From: Phoronis australis
Lineage: Eukaryota; Phoronida; Phoronidae
Assembly: GCA_002633005.1 (NCBI GenBank)
Contig: NMRA01000046.1
Location: forward strand, 386,266-450,265
Reading direction: 5' to 3'
DNA: 64,000 bases
The notes under the pieces are model-generated. The model did not search any database and had not been told where the DNA came from. It worked only from the letters and a program-made list of their open reading frames with translations. Shown one piece after another: positions 13,001 through 28,000 of this stretch; the stretch's first letter is position 1, and each line of letters starts with the position of its first letter. Position numbers and translations under genes: made by a program.

Positions 13001-16000
13001 CGCGGTACGTCTCATTCGACTCTTCTGGATACATACAACATATCTAAATTTGACTTTGAGTCCCAAACTGATATTTTCCGAATGTACGCCTCGAGTCAGT
13101 TGTCCTGCTATGCGTGAACTTGGAATCACGCTCTGAATCTCCATGCGTGAACTATAACGCGAGGCATCTTAGTTGACAAGTTCACTCAAAAATCATGTTC
13201 ATGTTCATAAAAGTTTGCACTGCTCTAAATCAAATTACATTTAAATAAAATAATGTTGAGTTTAAGCAATGTTTTCAACTATACTGACGATCTATTTCGA
13301 TTTATTTAGCCACTCACTCAACCCTCCGCCGGCCGTTCTGTGCCGCCAATACGGTAAGGGAGAAAATAAGTGATCTTGCATTCTATAATTAATAAAATTC
13401 TTTTCACTGAACAAAAAAATTCACATGGTCGCCTTAAAGAATATTCAAGATCACGCATACACGATCTTGAGATTAAGCACTGAGGATTCCAAGTTCACGT
13501 ACAGTGGCCCTCCGCTGCCGCAGCCGGTAGAAAGGCGGTCTCAGGCCTATTCGGTATCTCTAAACACTCCGCCAGAGGGCAATGACTACGTTGTCTCACT
13601 TTATGAAAGAAGTTCTTTTTATTGGGTTGTTGCACAATTTTCCAAATGTGGTTAGCGCCGTGCCAGCATAGTCTCACAGGCGTCCTCAGCTTCTGATCGC
13701 CCCCAATATACTATATACTATTACAAGGTATGATTTTCTTGCGACCTCGGTGGAGCAGGACACCTTAAGTCCTTAAGGCGTAAATGGTTTTGGAAGAAAG
13801 AACAATACCATGCATGGTTTGTTGAACCTCTGTTGTGCGTAAATTTATTGAGTTTTATGTTTGTTATGGACGGCTGAAGTGAAGCACACGTGGAATTTCT
13901 AGTCCGGAGTGTCATACCTTGTGGTATTATATACATTGTAATTTTGTATAGTGTATTGTGGATGATCAGAAGCTGAGGACGCCTGTGCTCAGGACAATGA
14001 CAAGGACAAATGATGTTGGCCATTACAACATTTGTCCCTACCTTAAAAGTAAAAGAAGTGATACCCAATCGGGAATCAGCATCATTTGGAGAAATATTTA
14101 TTTGCCCCCTACCCCGTGCCAAAGAGCACAAACTGTTGGTAAAGATGACGTGATAGTTCCCATTGGAAGACGAAGATAAAACAACTTAACTGTTATACAT
14201 AGACACTTTTTTTTTAACAACTCTTGGAACACAATTTTGCCCAAATTTTGAAAATTAAAATCATACCTGTGATACCCCAGGTAGTTGTAAGGCCTAAATG
14301 AAGCAAAATACAGTTGTACCAGTTCCTAACCAAAACAGAAAAAGTCATTATACAGAAATGTCAACACTTTCCACACACTCTCGATGCCATTTTAATTGCT
14401 GAGTAGCTGTGCCGTAAGTTGATGTCATGATTTGTGAAAAGATGCTGACCTAGTTTTTACTTGAACGCCATTTAGAAACGAGAGCAACCCTCAAAATCTT
14501 ATTCTGACGGAAACGGAAACAGACTAAGGACTCATGATTTTGCAAGTGGTCTTTTTAATGACAGATTTAATTAATTTTGCTCTGCTAATTCTTGTTAAGG
14601 AAATGTGAACACAACTGAGGATAATTAATCTGTGTTTTAATCCAAGTGTGATAGGTAGCATGGCACACTGAAGAGAATGGATGCCTTATGGGTAATTTTC
14701 TCTTGTACTGGCAGTGGGAATTTAAGCTTCACATCACTCTTGGCCCAACAGCAATTCGACGCCACACTTGAACAAAGAGCTGGGGGATCTTTGGGTAAAA
14801 CAGACTTGTTGTGTTCTGTATCCACACCGGTTGTGCCCCGCCCCTGAGTTGGCAATGCTTCCTCAGTATATCATCGTGTTGCCAACTATGGCCATTGTTG
14901 TAAAAATAACCAAGGTTTCCCGACCTGGGAATCGTAACAACGATCCTGATAAAACCAGCAAACGTGCTAACCATTCTGTTAATAGATAATTGCTTGTTAG
15001 CGAGTGACTAACAGAGGCTCATATGATTCACCGGAAGCATGTCTACAATTGTTGGTTTGTAGTTGCAATCTCAAGTCTGTTGTAAAAATGGCCTCGGTGG
15101 CTGTGGTTGGCACAGTAGTTTATCTTCTTATCATCTCAATCCAGAAATTGAACATGCATCTCGTACATAATACTAGTTATGTTCCAATAATTTCTAAAGT
15201 TTAAAAAGGCCTTTGAAAAGTGTGTTTGTGGGATTATATGTAACAAGAGCTTTAAGCAATACCTGATTGATGTTCTGTATTGTTTCAGAAATTTCTGCAG
15301 TAAGTCCCCAGCTTGGCAGCACTGAAGGTGGAACCATAATTACAGTTAAAGGAGAAGGGTTTGAAACGGAACGACTGAAGGTATCAGTTGGAGGTACTGA
15401 GTATTGTAGTCATTTCTTACTAGTAAGTCGATGATAACTTGATTTGTGAAACTGTGCCAGCTACTCTTTTTCAGCCACCCAGATTATCCAAATGGTTACT
15501 ATTTACCATTCAGGACATGTCCGTTTTCGAAAAAAGGCCATTTTTGGCAAAATTGTTGCAGATACATTTGTTTTAATAATCATCACATGTGACCACTGTT
15601 TTATTGTGAATTGATGTTCTTGTCTACCCTGTCATGTGTTGTGTGAAGCGTTAGTGTCTTTTAACCTCCCAATGTTTGTTGTATTTTAAAAGAACCCGAG
15701 ATTAGTTATATGCATCTGAACAGTAAATATTGTCTTAAACTAAATACACTTTGTTGCAGAAGCTCTACTTTCAGGCACATGGGTTAGCACTAGTACGTCT
15801 CTGTTGATAAGTATCTTTTTCTTGTCTCTGTTGATCAATACTTATGCATTAATTTTATCTGATTGCAGTAACCTGGAGTGATAATACTAATCACCCTTGT
15901 TGTTTTAGGTTTCCCATGTGATGTGTTGTCTGTGTTGTCATCACAGATAACGTGCAAGACTTCAAAGGAGACTTTGGACACAGACAGCTCTGGTAAGTGA

Positions 16001-19000
16001 AGGAAATGCCTGATTGGCAGTGTAATGTCGGGCTGATCAACAAGGAGATTCCACACCCTATTCATCCTTGTATGTGCTTTAACCCATGCATTTTAATTGG
16101 CACAAGTGTGGAGCTGGACTATAAAGAGAGAATGTAATCTTCACCCCTTCAAAGTACAATTTAAACTTAGGAGGGATTGACGCTTAGCAAAATGTCAAAT
16201 AGTCTTTAAATGCGACCTGGGCCCGGTCTCCAATCTCCGTGTACTGACTCAGGTTTGGTGTATTCAATGTCATACTCGAAAAATCTGTACTAGAAATTTT
16301 GAGCACATACTCAATTTTCGAGTATACTCGAAATGAAGTGTATCTCATTTATATTTCTAGATAAACATTCGTCATTTCTTTTCAACCTTTATTGAAAGAA
16401 TGATGGAGACCTAGAAGTACAAGTAAAGAGAATGCTTACTGTATAGCTTAAGGGTAATGATAATGTACTATAAACGGGATATAAAGTGAATACATGTGGA
16501 AAAGGTGATAATCCCTACCTCTATGTAATGTCAATGTGTAGTCACTAAGACAATGGTGGGAAGCTAGCTACAGAGACACCTAGTGGTTATAGTATGAACT
16601 ATTATATAATTCTCTAATTTCGAGTATGATTTTCAGTAAAAATTCTGAGTATATGCTCCAAATTTCATGTTTGGTCTGGCAGCATGCTTGAAATCGTACT
16701 CGAAAATAAATACGAGTGAGAGAACAAAATATCGAAAGGCCACCGAGAGACACACAAAATCTAAAAAATTAAGTCCTCTTACCACATTTCAGCGCTTCAA
16801 TTTCAGTTCTGAGATAATAGTTTTCATTTTAAATCTTCTTATTTTTCACCTTATTAACCCGCCGTATCACTGTATGTCATCGTCGCCAATTCATAAACTC
16901 CGTCTTACTCTACGATTCCTGGCAACAGGCGCATTCTAATCCCTTGTCGGCGAGTCATTACAAGTGTCGAAAGCAGTTGTGGGAAAAGTCGTGTGAGAAG
17001 TTTGTGCTGCCCTTATTTGAGTAGGTGTGCCTGTGGTTTGTAGGGTTTCCAAAAGACGAGGAGGCGAGGAAAGTTTGCTTCCCTGTCGGGTACATTTCAC
17101 ATCGTAGTTTAGTCATCTATAATTCCTCAATCCCCGAATGGTATTCCAGATTTTGTTTGTCGATTTCTAAGTAGACGTCTCGTCCCGTTCACTAGTGAAC
17201 TCTGAATGCCTGCACATGTCAACTAACTTGATACATCCCGGAAAAATATAAAGATACAGTATCAAAGTTTTGACATCAGCGTAGGTCTACACAGCAATGG
17301 GTTTTATGTCAAGACTAAATTAGCAAGATAGGACAGGGGTTCTTTGATGTGATAAGCTGTTGCAAATTTCTTAAGACATTTTCGGGAGATGAGGAACTCA
17401 TGAAGTAAAGCTTAATTATTGTCAAATGTATCAAATAAATGGTATAAGAATATTGTATTGAAACTGAAAAAATGAATAACAGTTACAGAACACTCAGAAT
17501 TCCGCGTTATACTCTTGCAGTTGTAGCGACAGCAGACAATAGTGTAGGTGCTGGGGTGGTCTATGCTAACAGGGAGCGATGAATCAGCACGACTTTACGT
17601 GGTTTTGCATTTCACATCATGAAGAGTTCCATAGCAACTCGAGTATGAGTGTCAGATTTGAGTACGTTTGGAGTCTACTCAAATGCGACATTAGATAGTA
17701 CGCTTTTTTGAGTACGACTCCAGTGAGCACGATTTTGAGTATGAAATCTCGAGTATGAGTATTAGTCTGAGTATGGAGATTGGAGACCGGTCTCTGGCAA
17801 AATTCCAAAGTTACCATGGGAACAGAGGTTGTCAAACCTTGTTGGTAAGAGCTGAAAATGTAGTGAATGAGATACCTGAGATGATAAACTTTGGAATTCA
17901 GCAAATGTCTGCCGTTCCTCATGAGATTGCACAGTAGACATTTTTTCTTCTCGTTTTATTCAATTAGAAAATTAGGTGTGCCTCCTGTGATGACCAATTT
18001 CTCTCTCTCGGGCCCAATGTCCCACAGGCTCCCCGTTTGAGCTGATTGACACAATATTGGGATCATCCAATGTTTACAGGGGGATTTCAACTTCTGTCTG
18101 TTAACTTACTGTATTTTAAGTGCGTACTCGCATTTCTTGTACAGTGACGTCGTGGTTACCTGGGATTTTTACCGGATTGCTAAACAAAGTCTGAGGTTGC
18201 TAATCATTTCCTGTCTTCAGTAATTCTTCCTGATTTTATGCATACTTTCACTGAAGCTTGGTTGGGAAGTTTTTGTGAGGAATTCAAATCCCACATTTCT
18301 GTCATGTCTTATTTTTACTGTCATCGACAAGGCTGAGTCCTTGACTGATATAGATCGACTGACATCAGTCAAACCTCGGGCACCCAGAGCAACTCAGGGG
18401 GTGACTCCTTAAAGTTACATGCTTTTCCAAGTGGAGTTTTGTGAGAAAAATCTGATGAAACTATACACAATGTCATAGATATATTCTAAGTATGTTTACT
18501 AAATTGCCACCAGAGTCGTGGTATGTGATAATCATCATTGACTGTGTGTGGACTCATGCTTTATCTGTTGTCTACTCTTCCTTGTACTTCACGAAAAATA
18601 ACCAATGAAAAAGATAATCCACTGCTTATCAGTGTATGTATGGGCATAAGTATAAAGCAAAGGATATTTTGCTGGGGCTCTTTTTTGAAGAGAAAATATA
18701 GTTCACAAGCATTTTAAGGAATAGGGTCTTGAACTAAGTCACATTTTTCAGAGATTACTTTTCAAATGCATGAATTTGACCAATATACAATTGTTTTCCA
18801 GCTGTACTAAAAACGAGTGTCGAACTAGGAGACATGTCTGACTACTAATTTAAAATGTGATAATTTTCACTGAAAACTGACGCATCCTTTAGGCAACCGT
18901 GGCTTGACCCTGGAAGTATGGCCAGGACATGTACCTTCATCTGTGGACCAAATTGCTGGCCTCAACTCATCCATGGCTGGCTACTTCACACGTGTTGTGA

Positions 19001-22000
19001 AGACATCAGATACCCAACCTGTGCAGTGGATGGCCAAGGCAGACAACTATGCGGCCAGAGTGCGAGGTTACTTCATTCCACCTTCAAACAATACATATAC
19101 ATTTCACCTTGTTGCCGATGACAATGCGGTGGTGTACCTGAGTTCAGATGAGGACCCAGCCAACAAGGTGAGTTTAGAGTGTGGGTAAAGTTAATACCTG
19201 TGTGTCTTCATTTTAAAGTATTCATATAGCACTATATTTTGATATGCTGACAAAAGTAAATGAATGCATTCAGAGAAGTTAATTTTGTCGCTGTATGGTT
19301 TCAAACTAATGACAGTTCTTTGAAACATTAGCATAGTCAAATGTTTTGAGTGAGTTGAATTTGAAGAAGTTTTGTCTTTTAATTGAATTAAGTTAATAAA
19401 TAATCCAACTTGATTGTTTTCAGGTTGAGATTATTAGGCTGGATTATGCTGTGGCTGCTCATGATTGGTTCAAGGCCCAGTCGCGACCTATTGACCTTGT
19501 AGCTGGCAGGAAGTACTATATCGAGGGCAGCATGTTGGAATACACTGGCCATGGTCACATCAGAATTGGTGTGCGCATCCACAACATAGGTAAACTGTGA
19601 ACTAGTTAAAATGTATAGTATTACTCAATGAAATTGAATATTTGGTTGACACGAACATCACCTGTTATCCTCACTGTATTGACAACTATCGTCATTATAA
19701 ATTTTGCAGATGTTTTTGTGTATCTATTGTTTTCATCTGCATGGTTTTCATTATGGTCGAATCTTTTCCAGGCTTTAATAGTAGGTCTCTGTCCTCAGTT
19801 TTGGCTGATGAACAGCAGATAAAGTTCACATCCACCTACAGTGATGAATTGCAGGTAAATGTTAAGCTTCCCACTGTCACCAATAACTTACAACAAATAA
19901 ATGCTATGCTCTCACTGTCACCAATAAAAAAATTGCAGGTAGTCCGATACCCGAGTTGCATCAGACGTGCGCAGGCCACCTGTATCTGGTCCATTGCACA
20001 AAACACCTGATTTCAAACTCATGAGAACCCTCTTACATATATTTAGTTATCAGGCTCTTTCAAGAAAGGGTTGGAGTTATGTAGGCCATATTTATCAAAT
20101 GCCAAGCATCTGCTGATGCCGAGCATCAGTAAATGCTTGGCATTTGAACCAAGTTCGCAGATGGCGTCTACGATCACCACTGTTTCCACTTGTCTGATCA
20201 TTTCACTTGACTTACCCAGAGGATTTCCCATACCAAGTCTGGTCATGTCACTTTCTCTTCTTTCTATGGCAGTAGGGTCCAGTGATTTCCCAGAGCAGGT
20301 GTCCTCAGAATAAGTTGTTTCCACACATTGTGTTTAAAATCCCTGAAATGGGGGTATAAAACATATCCAGACAAATGTCTATAGCCGGGTACAGCACATT
20401 CGTCTACCCTTAGGGCTTGGCATTTGGTCCAAGATACTGTTAACAGATAGCATCCACAGTCACAACTGGTTCTCACTTAACCGTCTACCCAGAAGGATCA
20501 GTGATTCCCTACAGCAGGTCTAGTCATCTCACACACTTCGGACTCAAGTGTGATTGGGTCCAGTGATTCTCCAGGACAAATGCCCACAGCAGAAGTTGCT
20601 TCCACACACTGTGTGTAGAGTCCCTAAAATGAGTAACTTACAATAAGTCATCTTAGTTTCTTCAAAATAGTACCTGCACACTTTTGGACTTTTTGACCGA
20701 CGTCAAAATTAGAAAAACATTCCAGAGAAAGTTTGAAATGGTAATTGATGAAAAGTAATCGTGGAATTTTGGTGTTTTATGCACTGCACAACCTGGTGAA
20801 GTGGTGTCACAAAATTATTACAAGTATTCTGAGTTTACAAAATACAGTTGATTGGTTAGTTTGTGATCTAGTTGTATAAAAATTATAAAATTTTAGCTTA
20901 CTGGGGTTTTTCAGTCTGATTTAAGAAGAATCGAAAAAAGTGATGAACTCTTAGAAAGTTAGCTGGTGTTTTCATCTATCTCTATGGTGTTGTGTAGAGT
21001 TCCTTTTGTGATGTGATTATTTATCTTTTAATATGTAAAAATCTGATTTTATGTGAAGGAAAATATATTTTTATAATTAGACAAAAACTCATTGTATCCA
21101 CCTAACTGTTGAATTACTGATTTGTAGCACAGCACTAGCAGATAAATATAAATGGGTTCTGATCGCAAAACTTGTTTGTGGTACTGAAAGACGGATCTCT
21201 ATCAGGAACACTTCTGCATATTATCTTCTTTGTTACATTTTTTTTTCATTTGGACTTTTTTGTTAGAAACTGGTACAATAGACTGCTGTCCTTTGTGCAT
21301 GCAGCCAAGGTAGGTGACAGATTACATCAAACCATAGTCAAGTTATTGTCAACATGATTTTGTTGTCATCAACATGCATGCACATTTCCTTCTAGTATTG
21401 AATGCTTGGTGTCACCATCATTGTGTTTTCAGACTGTAACTGTTGGTAACACAACTCAAAAGTTCAGATTATCCTGGGATGGTGCACAGACTCAGGAAAT
21501 GTCCCTGTCTTCATCAGCAAGTCAGGTAACCCAACTGCCTTTGCAAATTCTTCTGCATTTTTTAGACTTACGAGGTTGTACTCATGTGCAATATCTTAAA
21601 TTCCGTAAGCTCTAACCCCTACAAAGTACATATTTTCTGAAATGTGAATAAATTTCCTAAAAAATTATCATTCTTTTCATGATATATTTACGTTTTTTAG
21701 TAAATCCTTTTTACTTTGAACAGAAATTTTAAAAATATTGTTCCTCCAATCATATTTGTCTTTTGTCAACATGTTGATGAGGGCATTTTCGAGGGAACTG
21801 TTTCTCAGATTTTTATGTGCCCACATATTTATATGTGGATGCATTATGCCGTCATCTCCGTCCGTCCGTTCGGGCGGCGTCCATCCGTTCGGGCGGCGTC
21901 CGTCCGGCGTCTGGCGTCTGCTGCTCTATCTCCAAAACCCTTTGACTTACATTCATGAAATTTGGCACATGTGTTCCATTCATGAATGGGACGGCATGAG

Positions 22001-25000
22001 TAAACTTTCGGACGGATGCGACTACCGGTGTGCCCCCTAGTGGCAATTTTACTTTTTTACGCTTATCTTTGTATCTTCAAAAGTCCTGAACGGATTTTCA
22101 TGAAATTTGGTATGTAGGCACCTATTAGTGAGATGACGCTATCCTCCCGTTTTCGGATAGATTCAACGTAGTTTGCACCACCTAGTGGCCATTTTTACAT
22201 TTTTCGAGTCGTTTTTTTTTGAGTCCACCCCTCCATCAACCAAGCCGCTCAAAGGAAGATTGTGAAAATTGGCATGTATGTGCTTACTATGAAGAGGACG
22301 GTTGACGATGATTTTCCGAAGATTTTGACTACTGTGGCGCCTCCTAGTGGCAGTTTTTTTTTGCGCCTATGACTATCTCCTAAACCATACGCAGGATCTT
22401 TACGAAATTTAGTGAGTATATTTATATATTTATATGATGTAAAAAATGTACGACCATGACTTTTGGACAGATCCAACTACCGGTGTGCCCCCTAGTGGCA
22501 ATTTTATTTTTTTATATTTACCTTTGTATCTTCAAAAGTCCTTAACAGATTTTTATGAAACTTAATATGTAGGCACCTATTAGTGAGGTGACGCTATCGG
22601 CCTGTTTTCGGATGGATTCGAGGTAGTTTGCACCTCCTAGTGGCCATTTTTACTGTTTTCGAGACTGTTTTTTGCGTCCACCCCTCTATCAACCAAACCG
22701 CTCAAAGGATGATTGTGAAAATTAGCATACATGTGCTTACTATAAAGAGGACAGTTGACAATGATTTTCCAACGATTTTGTCTACTGTGGCGCCTCCTAG
22801 TGGCAGTTTTGTTTTTCTTGCGCCTATGGCTGTATCTCCTAAACCGTTTGCAGGATCTTTACGAAATTTAGTAAGTATATTTATATGATGTTGGCTACGG
22901 ATGACGACGACTTTTGGACAGATCTGACTACTGCTGTGCCCCCTAATGGCAATTTTAAGTTTTTTACATTTAACTCAGTATCTTCAAAGGTCCTCAACAG
23001 ATTTTCATAAAATTTTAAATATAGGCATCTATTGGTGTGATGACGCTATCTTTCTGTTTTTGGATGGAATCAAGGTATTTTGCACCACTTAGTGGCCATT
23101 TTTTGCTGTTTTCAAATCTTGTTTTTGGTGTCCACTCCTGTATCAACCAAATCATTTGAAAATTGGCATATATGTTCTCAATGTGAAGATGACCTTTGAT
23201 GATGGTGACTGACTGCTGTGGGGCCTCCTAGTGGTAGTTTGTTTCGCGCCCATAGTTGTATCTCCTAAAACCACTGTAGGATCTTTACTAAATTTAGTAA
23301 ATGTATTTATATGAAGATAACAACAGACGATGTTGACTTTCAGGCGGATCCAACGGACCCTGTGCCCACTAGTGGCAATTTCATTTTATTCTGTTTTCCT
23401 TTGTTTCTCTGAAGTTCCTTGACAGATTTTTATGAAATATGGCATGTTCTTGTTTTTGAATGGATTGTATGTTTTTGCGCCATCTAGTGGCCATTTTTAT
23501 GATACAAATAAATAACCCTAAAAGCACACCATTTACAATGCATTCGTGGGCGCATTTCAACGCTCCGTGTTGCTCTTGTTGAAATAGGTCTTAGTTTTTC
23601 AATCATCGACTTTTTAGAAAATTTTTAGCAAAAACAGCCTTAGTCCTCATTTTTGAAGGCTTCATTTCAAAAGTCTGACACATGGTTCTTTCAAAAATAC
23701 TGTTATCAACATGTTGACCAAAGACCAATGCGATTGTAGGAACAATACTGTCTTTTTAAATCTCTGTTCAAAGTCAAAAAATATTTTTTTTTACTGAAAA
23801 ACGCATATAAAGACGAGTGGATAAGAATTAAAGTTTGTCAGGAAATTTAGCCACCTTTCAGAAAATATATACTTTGTAGGGGTTAGGGCTAATGGAATTT
23901 AAGTTATTTGCACTTAAGTACAAATTTGCAAACAAGGTTCACAGTTACCTTATATTTTGGGATATTTTTATTGAGTTATTTAAACATCCATATCAGTTTA
24001 AATAGATTCACCTTTTCACCGGAAATTGCGGAAAATAATTGCTCTATCTTGCCTTGAAAATGCATTTTACTCAGTCATACACAGTAGACTGAATCATCAA
24101 GCATTTTGAAGCAACTTTCATGTTCTCGTTACTGTAAACATTTCATAAACTTTACTGGAACAGAATAGAGAGATTCAGGCACAACATAGGTGCAGTTCAG
24201 TAGTCAAGTGATGTAGAAATATTAAGTATGTTATATGTTGTACCCAAGCTGAACTGGGTGTATTTGGTCCTTGCAACATACTGTGAAGGAGGTGGATAAA
24301 CTGGTGCTTACATCTCTGATGCTACAAATTCTGTCAACTGCCCTGGGTACTTTTGAATTATTGACTTTTTTCTGCAATATTTATGTGTGCATAGCATAGT
24401 TGCCTGTTGTCTGCCTTCACCGTTTTTTTGTGATTTATTAAAATAAAGGAAATAATTCATGTTCAGGTTGAAGACACACTTAATGATCTCTTGAGTGCCC
24501 GCTGTACTATTGAGAAGGCACGGGCATTCTTCACTCGTGACTATGACCAAGCTAAGACTGGAGCTGAGTGGGGCTGGAGGATGAACATTTACAGTTACTG
24601 CGGCAGACAGTCATTAATGTTGGGTTACAAGTCACAGACTATCATATTCTATAAGGACATGGTGACTAATGGCAACAGGAAATATGGAGCATACAACCTG
24701 GAGAGATTCAACACAGTAAGTGTGGGAATTATAGTGAAAAAGTGTTATTGTAAGAGGTTAGTCCTGCCCATGTGATCCTCATGCACAACAGGAAATATGG
24801 AGCATACAACCTGGAGAGATTCAACACAGTAAGTGTGGGAATTTATGATGATGAATGACTAGTGGCAACAGGAAATATGGAGCATACAACCTGGAGAGAT
24901 TCAACTCAGTAAGTGTGGGAATTATAGTGAAAAAGTGTTATTGTAAGAGGTTAGTCCTGCCCATGTGATCCTCATGCACTAAGTGCACCCTCAAGTTGAA

Positions 25001-28000
25001 ACTAAGTCTGATGTATGTGCTATTCCACTTTGTAATGAAGATAATATCTATGTTGCCTTTTTGTCATGTAGTCATATTTACATCAAATGAATCTGCAACA
25101 AATTTGAATAAACTGTATGGTAGTTATCCTCTTATTTCGCACAAAAATTACTAAAAAGATCATTTTCCATTATTCATTGACTGGTTAAATTTTTGCAAAT
25201 AATGGGAACTTTTAGTAAAATTAATGTCGTTTTATGATGTCTACATTCTGCAAGCCATGTTTGTAATATTCAGTACTAAAATGCTCTTAATCTTTATTTT
25301 ATGGAAAACTCAACAGAATTTCACTTGAAGTTCACATTGTTTGCTAAATAATGTAAAGAATTACCATACTTCATTTTAGTAATTTCTGCATGCCTCTATT
25401 CTAAATTATTATAAAGGACATTCTTATTTCTGTCAACTAATCCACCGTTTCCATTTTTAGTCATATATATGTCAAACACATTCAAAATTAACAATATTAT
25501 CAGTGTAAGTACACAAACCACATTCTTACACCATTTAACCTGTGCAGGTACCCTGAGACGAGTTATTTAGTCATATATATGTCAAACACATTCAAAATTA
25601 ACAATATTATCAGTGTAAGTACATAAACCACATTCTTACACCATTTACCCTGTACAGGCTACCCTGAGACGAATTATTGAGTAGAATGTGTGAGCGAGTG
25701 AAAAACTTGACTGCAAAAATGGATTCCCATTGTGTCCTAAGTTGTTGTAGTTCTACCGATCTAGCACTGGTATGTTTTAGAATATTGTTATAACTGTTTC
25801 CATGTTTTAGTTGTGCTTGGCTTACACTGGTGAACTGAGACCTCACGTTCGTCTCAATGTCTGGTGGAAAGAAACTGGAACAGGAAAGGATATGTTGACG
25901 GAGAGAATCTATCCTTACTCCTTCATTACAGACTCTGAGTAAGACATGTAGAATATATCTATCTTAAGTTTGAAGCCTTGTTAGACATCTGGTTTTGTGA
26001 AGTACTAGAGCTATGTGCAATGTCTCAGGCATGGGTTATTCTGCTTTGGGGTTTTGGGGTTAGTTTAAAAACTTTGCTTATTAATATGTTGGCGCAGTAT
26101 CATGAATCACAGGTAATTGTAAGTGGTAAATATATTATTCTTGTCATTGTGTAAGTATCTTACCCTGGCCAGTTGGTTGGTCAAGTACTTTACCTATTGT
26201 GTGTGACTTTACATCTCGTTTTACTTTTTGTGTCTATCCCTTCACTCTACTCATACTTTCCCTATTGGTTGCAGTTGGCACTATGCCTGTCTAGACTTGA
26301 TGATTCTTGTGTCATCTGATGAATGGATCAGTGCACACCGTCAGCCATTCAGTGAGCTTAAAGTGGAGAAGATAGCATTGGAAACATCCAATGACGATCC
26401 GACATTTGTTGACGAAGTGTTCATTGGAGATCGGCCAAGGACAAGTATATGGAATAGTTTATTTAGTCTTTTGTGATTGTTTTTTGGTTTCAGGATGAGT
26501 GATATAAAATTATGGGTGAATTTCTATTTCGTTTATTTAGATTTAGTTCATGGATTTGTTGACTCCACTGTTTTACAAAATTTTTGTTTCAAAGAATGAA
26601 ATCACAGATATCTTTCTGACTAATTCCTTGAAATGTTTGTGTTGTAGTCACTGTGTACAGAGGAGCTATCCACCCAAATGGTGTTTACATTGACAAGATC
26701 AAAGTGACCAAGCATGATTCCCAGTTCAACATCAGTGTGACCTCTCTGGACTGTGGTTATGGACTGCCACTCATTTCTGTTTCGTCCAATGACAGCGTGC
26801 AACTCTCCTCCAACACCCAGTCAGCTTCTTGGGAGTTATCAGATGGCAGTACTGTAGAGGTGAAGAGACTGGAGGCACTTGCCCCACCTGTTGGTGGAAA
26901 TGTAATCATTGGGTTTAATGGAATGAATATGTCTGGTAGGTGCAATTTCAGTGAGTTGGTCACATGGTTATGTCTTTTGATTATACTTTTTTAATTGCTT
27001 TTAGTCAGTCCCAGTTTTGCTTTGCAGTCAGCTGAATAAAATCACAGTGATCCCATGAAATCAAAACACATTTGTTGGACATGAGCTTGTTGCATATTAC
27101 AATGAAGTTTTACTCTTGAGGTTTAATTGAAATGTCAGGGTTAGTTTGTATTGTGGTAGTTTGTTGATTGTGACACCTTAGTTTCTAGAGAAATGACCGT
27201 CTTGTTTGCATTAAATGTTGCAGTTTATTGAAACACTTACATGGATGTACTGTATGCATTTAGTAAATTACACTCAACATCTCTTTATCATCAAACTGCC
27301 ATGTCCAAGCTGAACTGTCATCCTTTGCATCATGTGATTTCAGTTGAACCAGATCTGTCGGCTGAAGACATGAAGAGCCATCTAGAGTCAGCCTTTCCAG
27401 GCATTGGTAACCTAGAGGTCAAGAGGTCAGGAGACTGTAGTGGCCATACTTACAATATCAGGTGGCCCAATGATGGTGGAGCCATGCCTCTCTTCATTGT
27501 AAGAAATTCTGATTACCTGGGTTAACAACACCTTGAGGACCCGTAATAAGAAAGAGTTTTACCAAGTTTTAGTATCCAAATTGAATGACTGTTATAAACC
27601 ATGAAAATGCTTTAAACTGGAACTGGAAATATTACTGCTTGACATGATGGTGGTGAGTAATGATTGCTTAAGAGGTTACATTACTTTACTAACTATGTGA
27701 TAAAGCTTGACTGTAATGTTCTAGCCATTATTTCAGGTATTGAAGTCCAACTTGACTGGCATTGATGTTAATGTGACAACTGTGAGGAAGGTGGAGGGGG
27801 GATTACTTTTGGCCCCTATCCCTGGGGACATGCTGAGGTCGTACCACGTGGAACCTCAGGTAATATTCAAGCAGGGGTTGGGAGTCTTTCATTCTGTGAC
27901 ATTGTTTTCACATAATAGTGAACTATTGATACTAAAACAGTGATTGTGCCATAATTAAGTATTTTGTGATTCATCTATGAGGTGGAAAATAATTGAAATT

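Noticed and set aside
13425-14180. Cluster of frames of 60-136 codons in intron 10 considered as a nested gene
   Set aside because: Frames overlap on both strands, show no hydrophobic, catalytic or repeat pattern I recognise, and lack consistent splice signals.
18893-19589. PA14 domain considered as evidence of a toxin gene
   Set aside because: PA14 is a widespread carbohydrate-binding-type module; here it is in frame with IPT and G8 domains in the order typical of fibrocystin-L.
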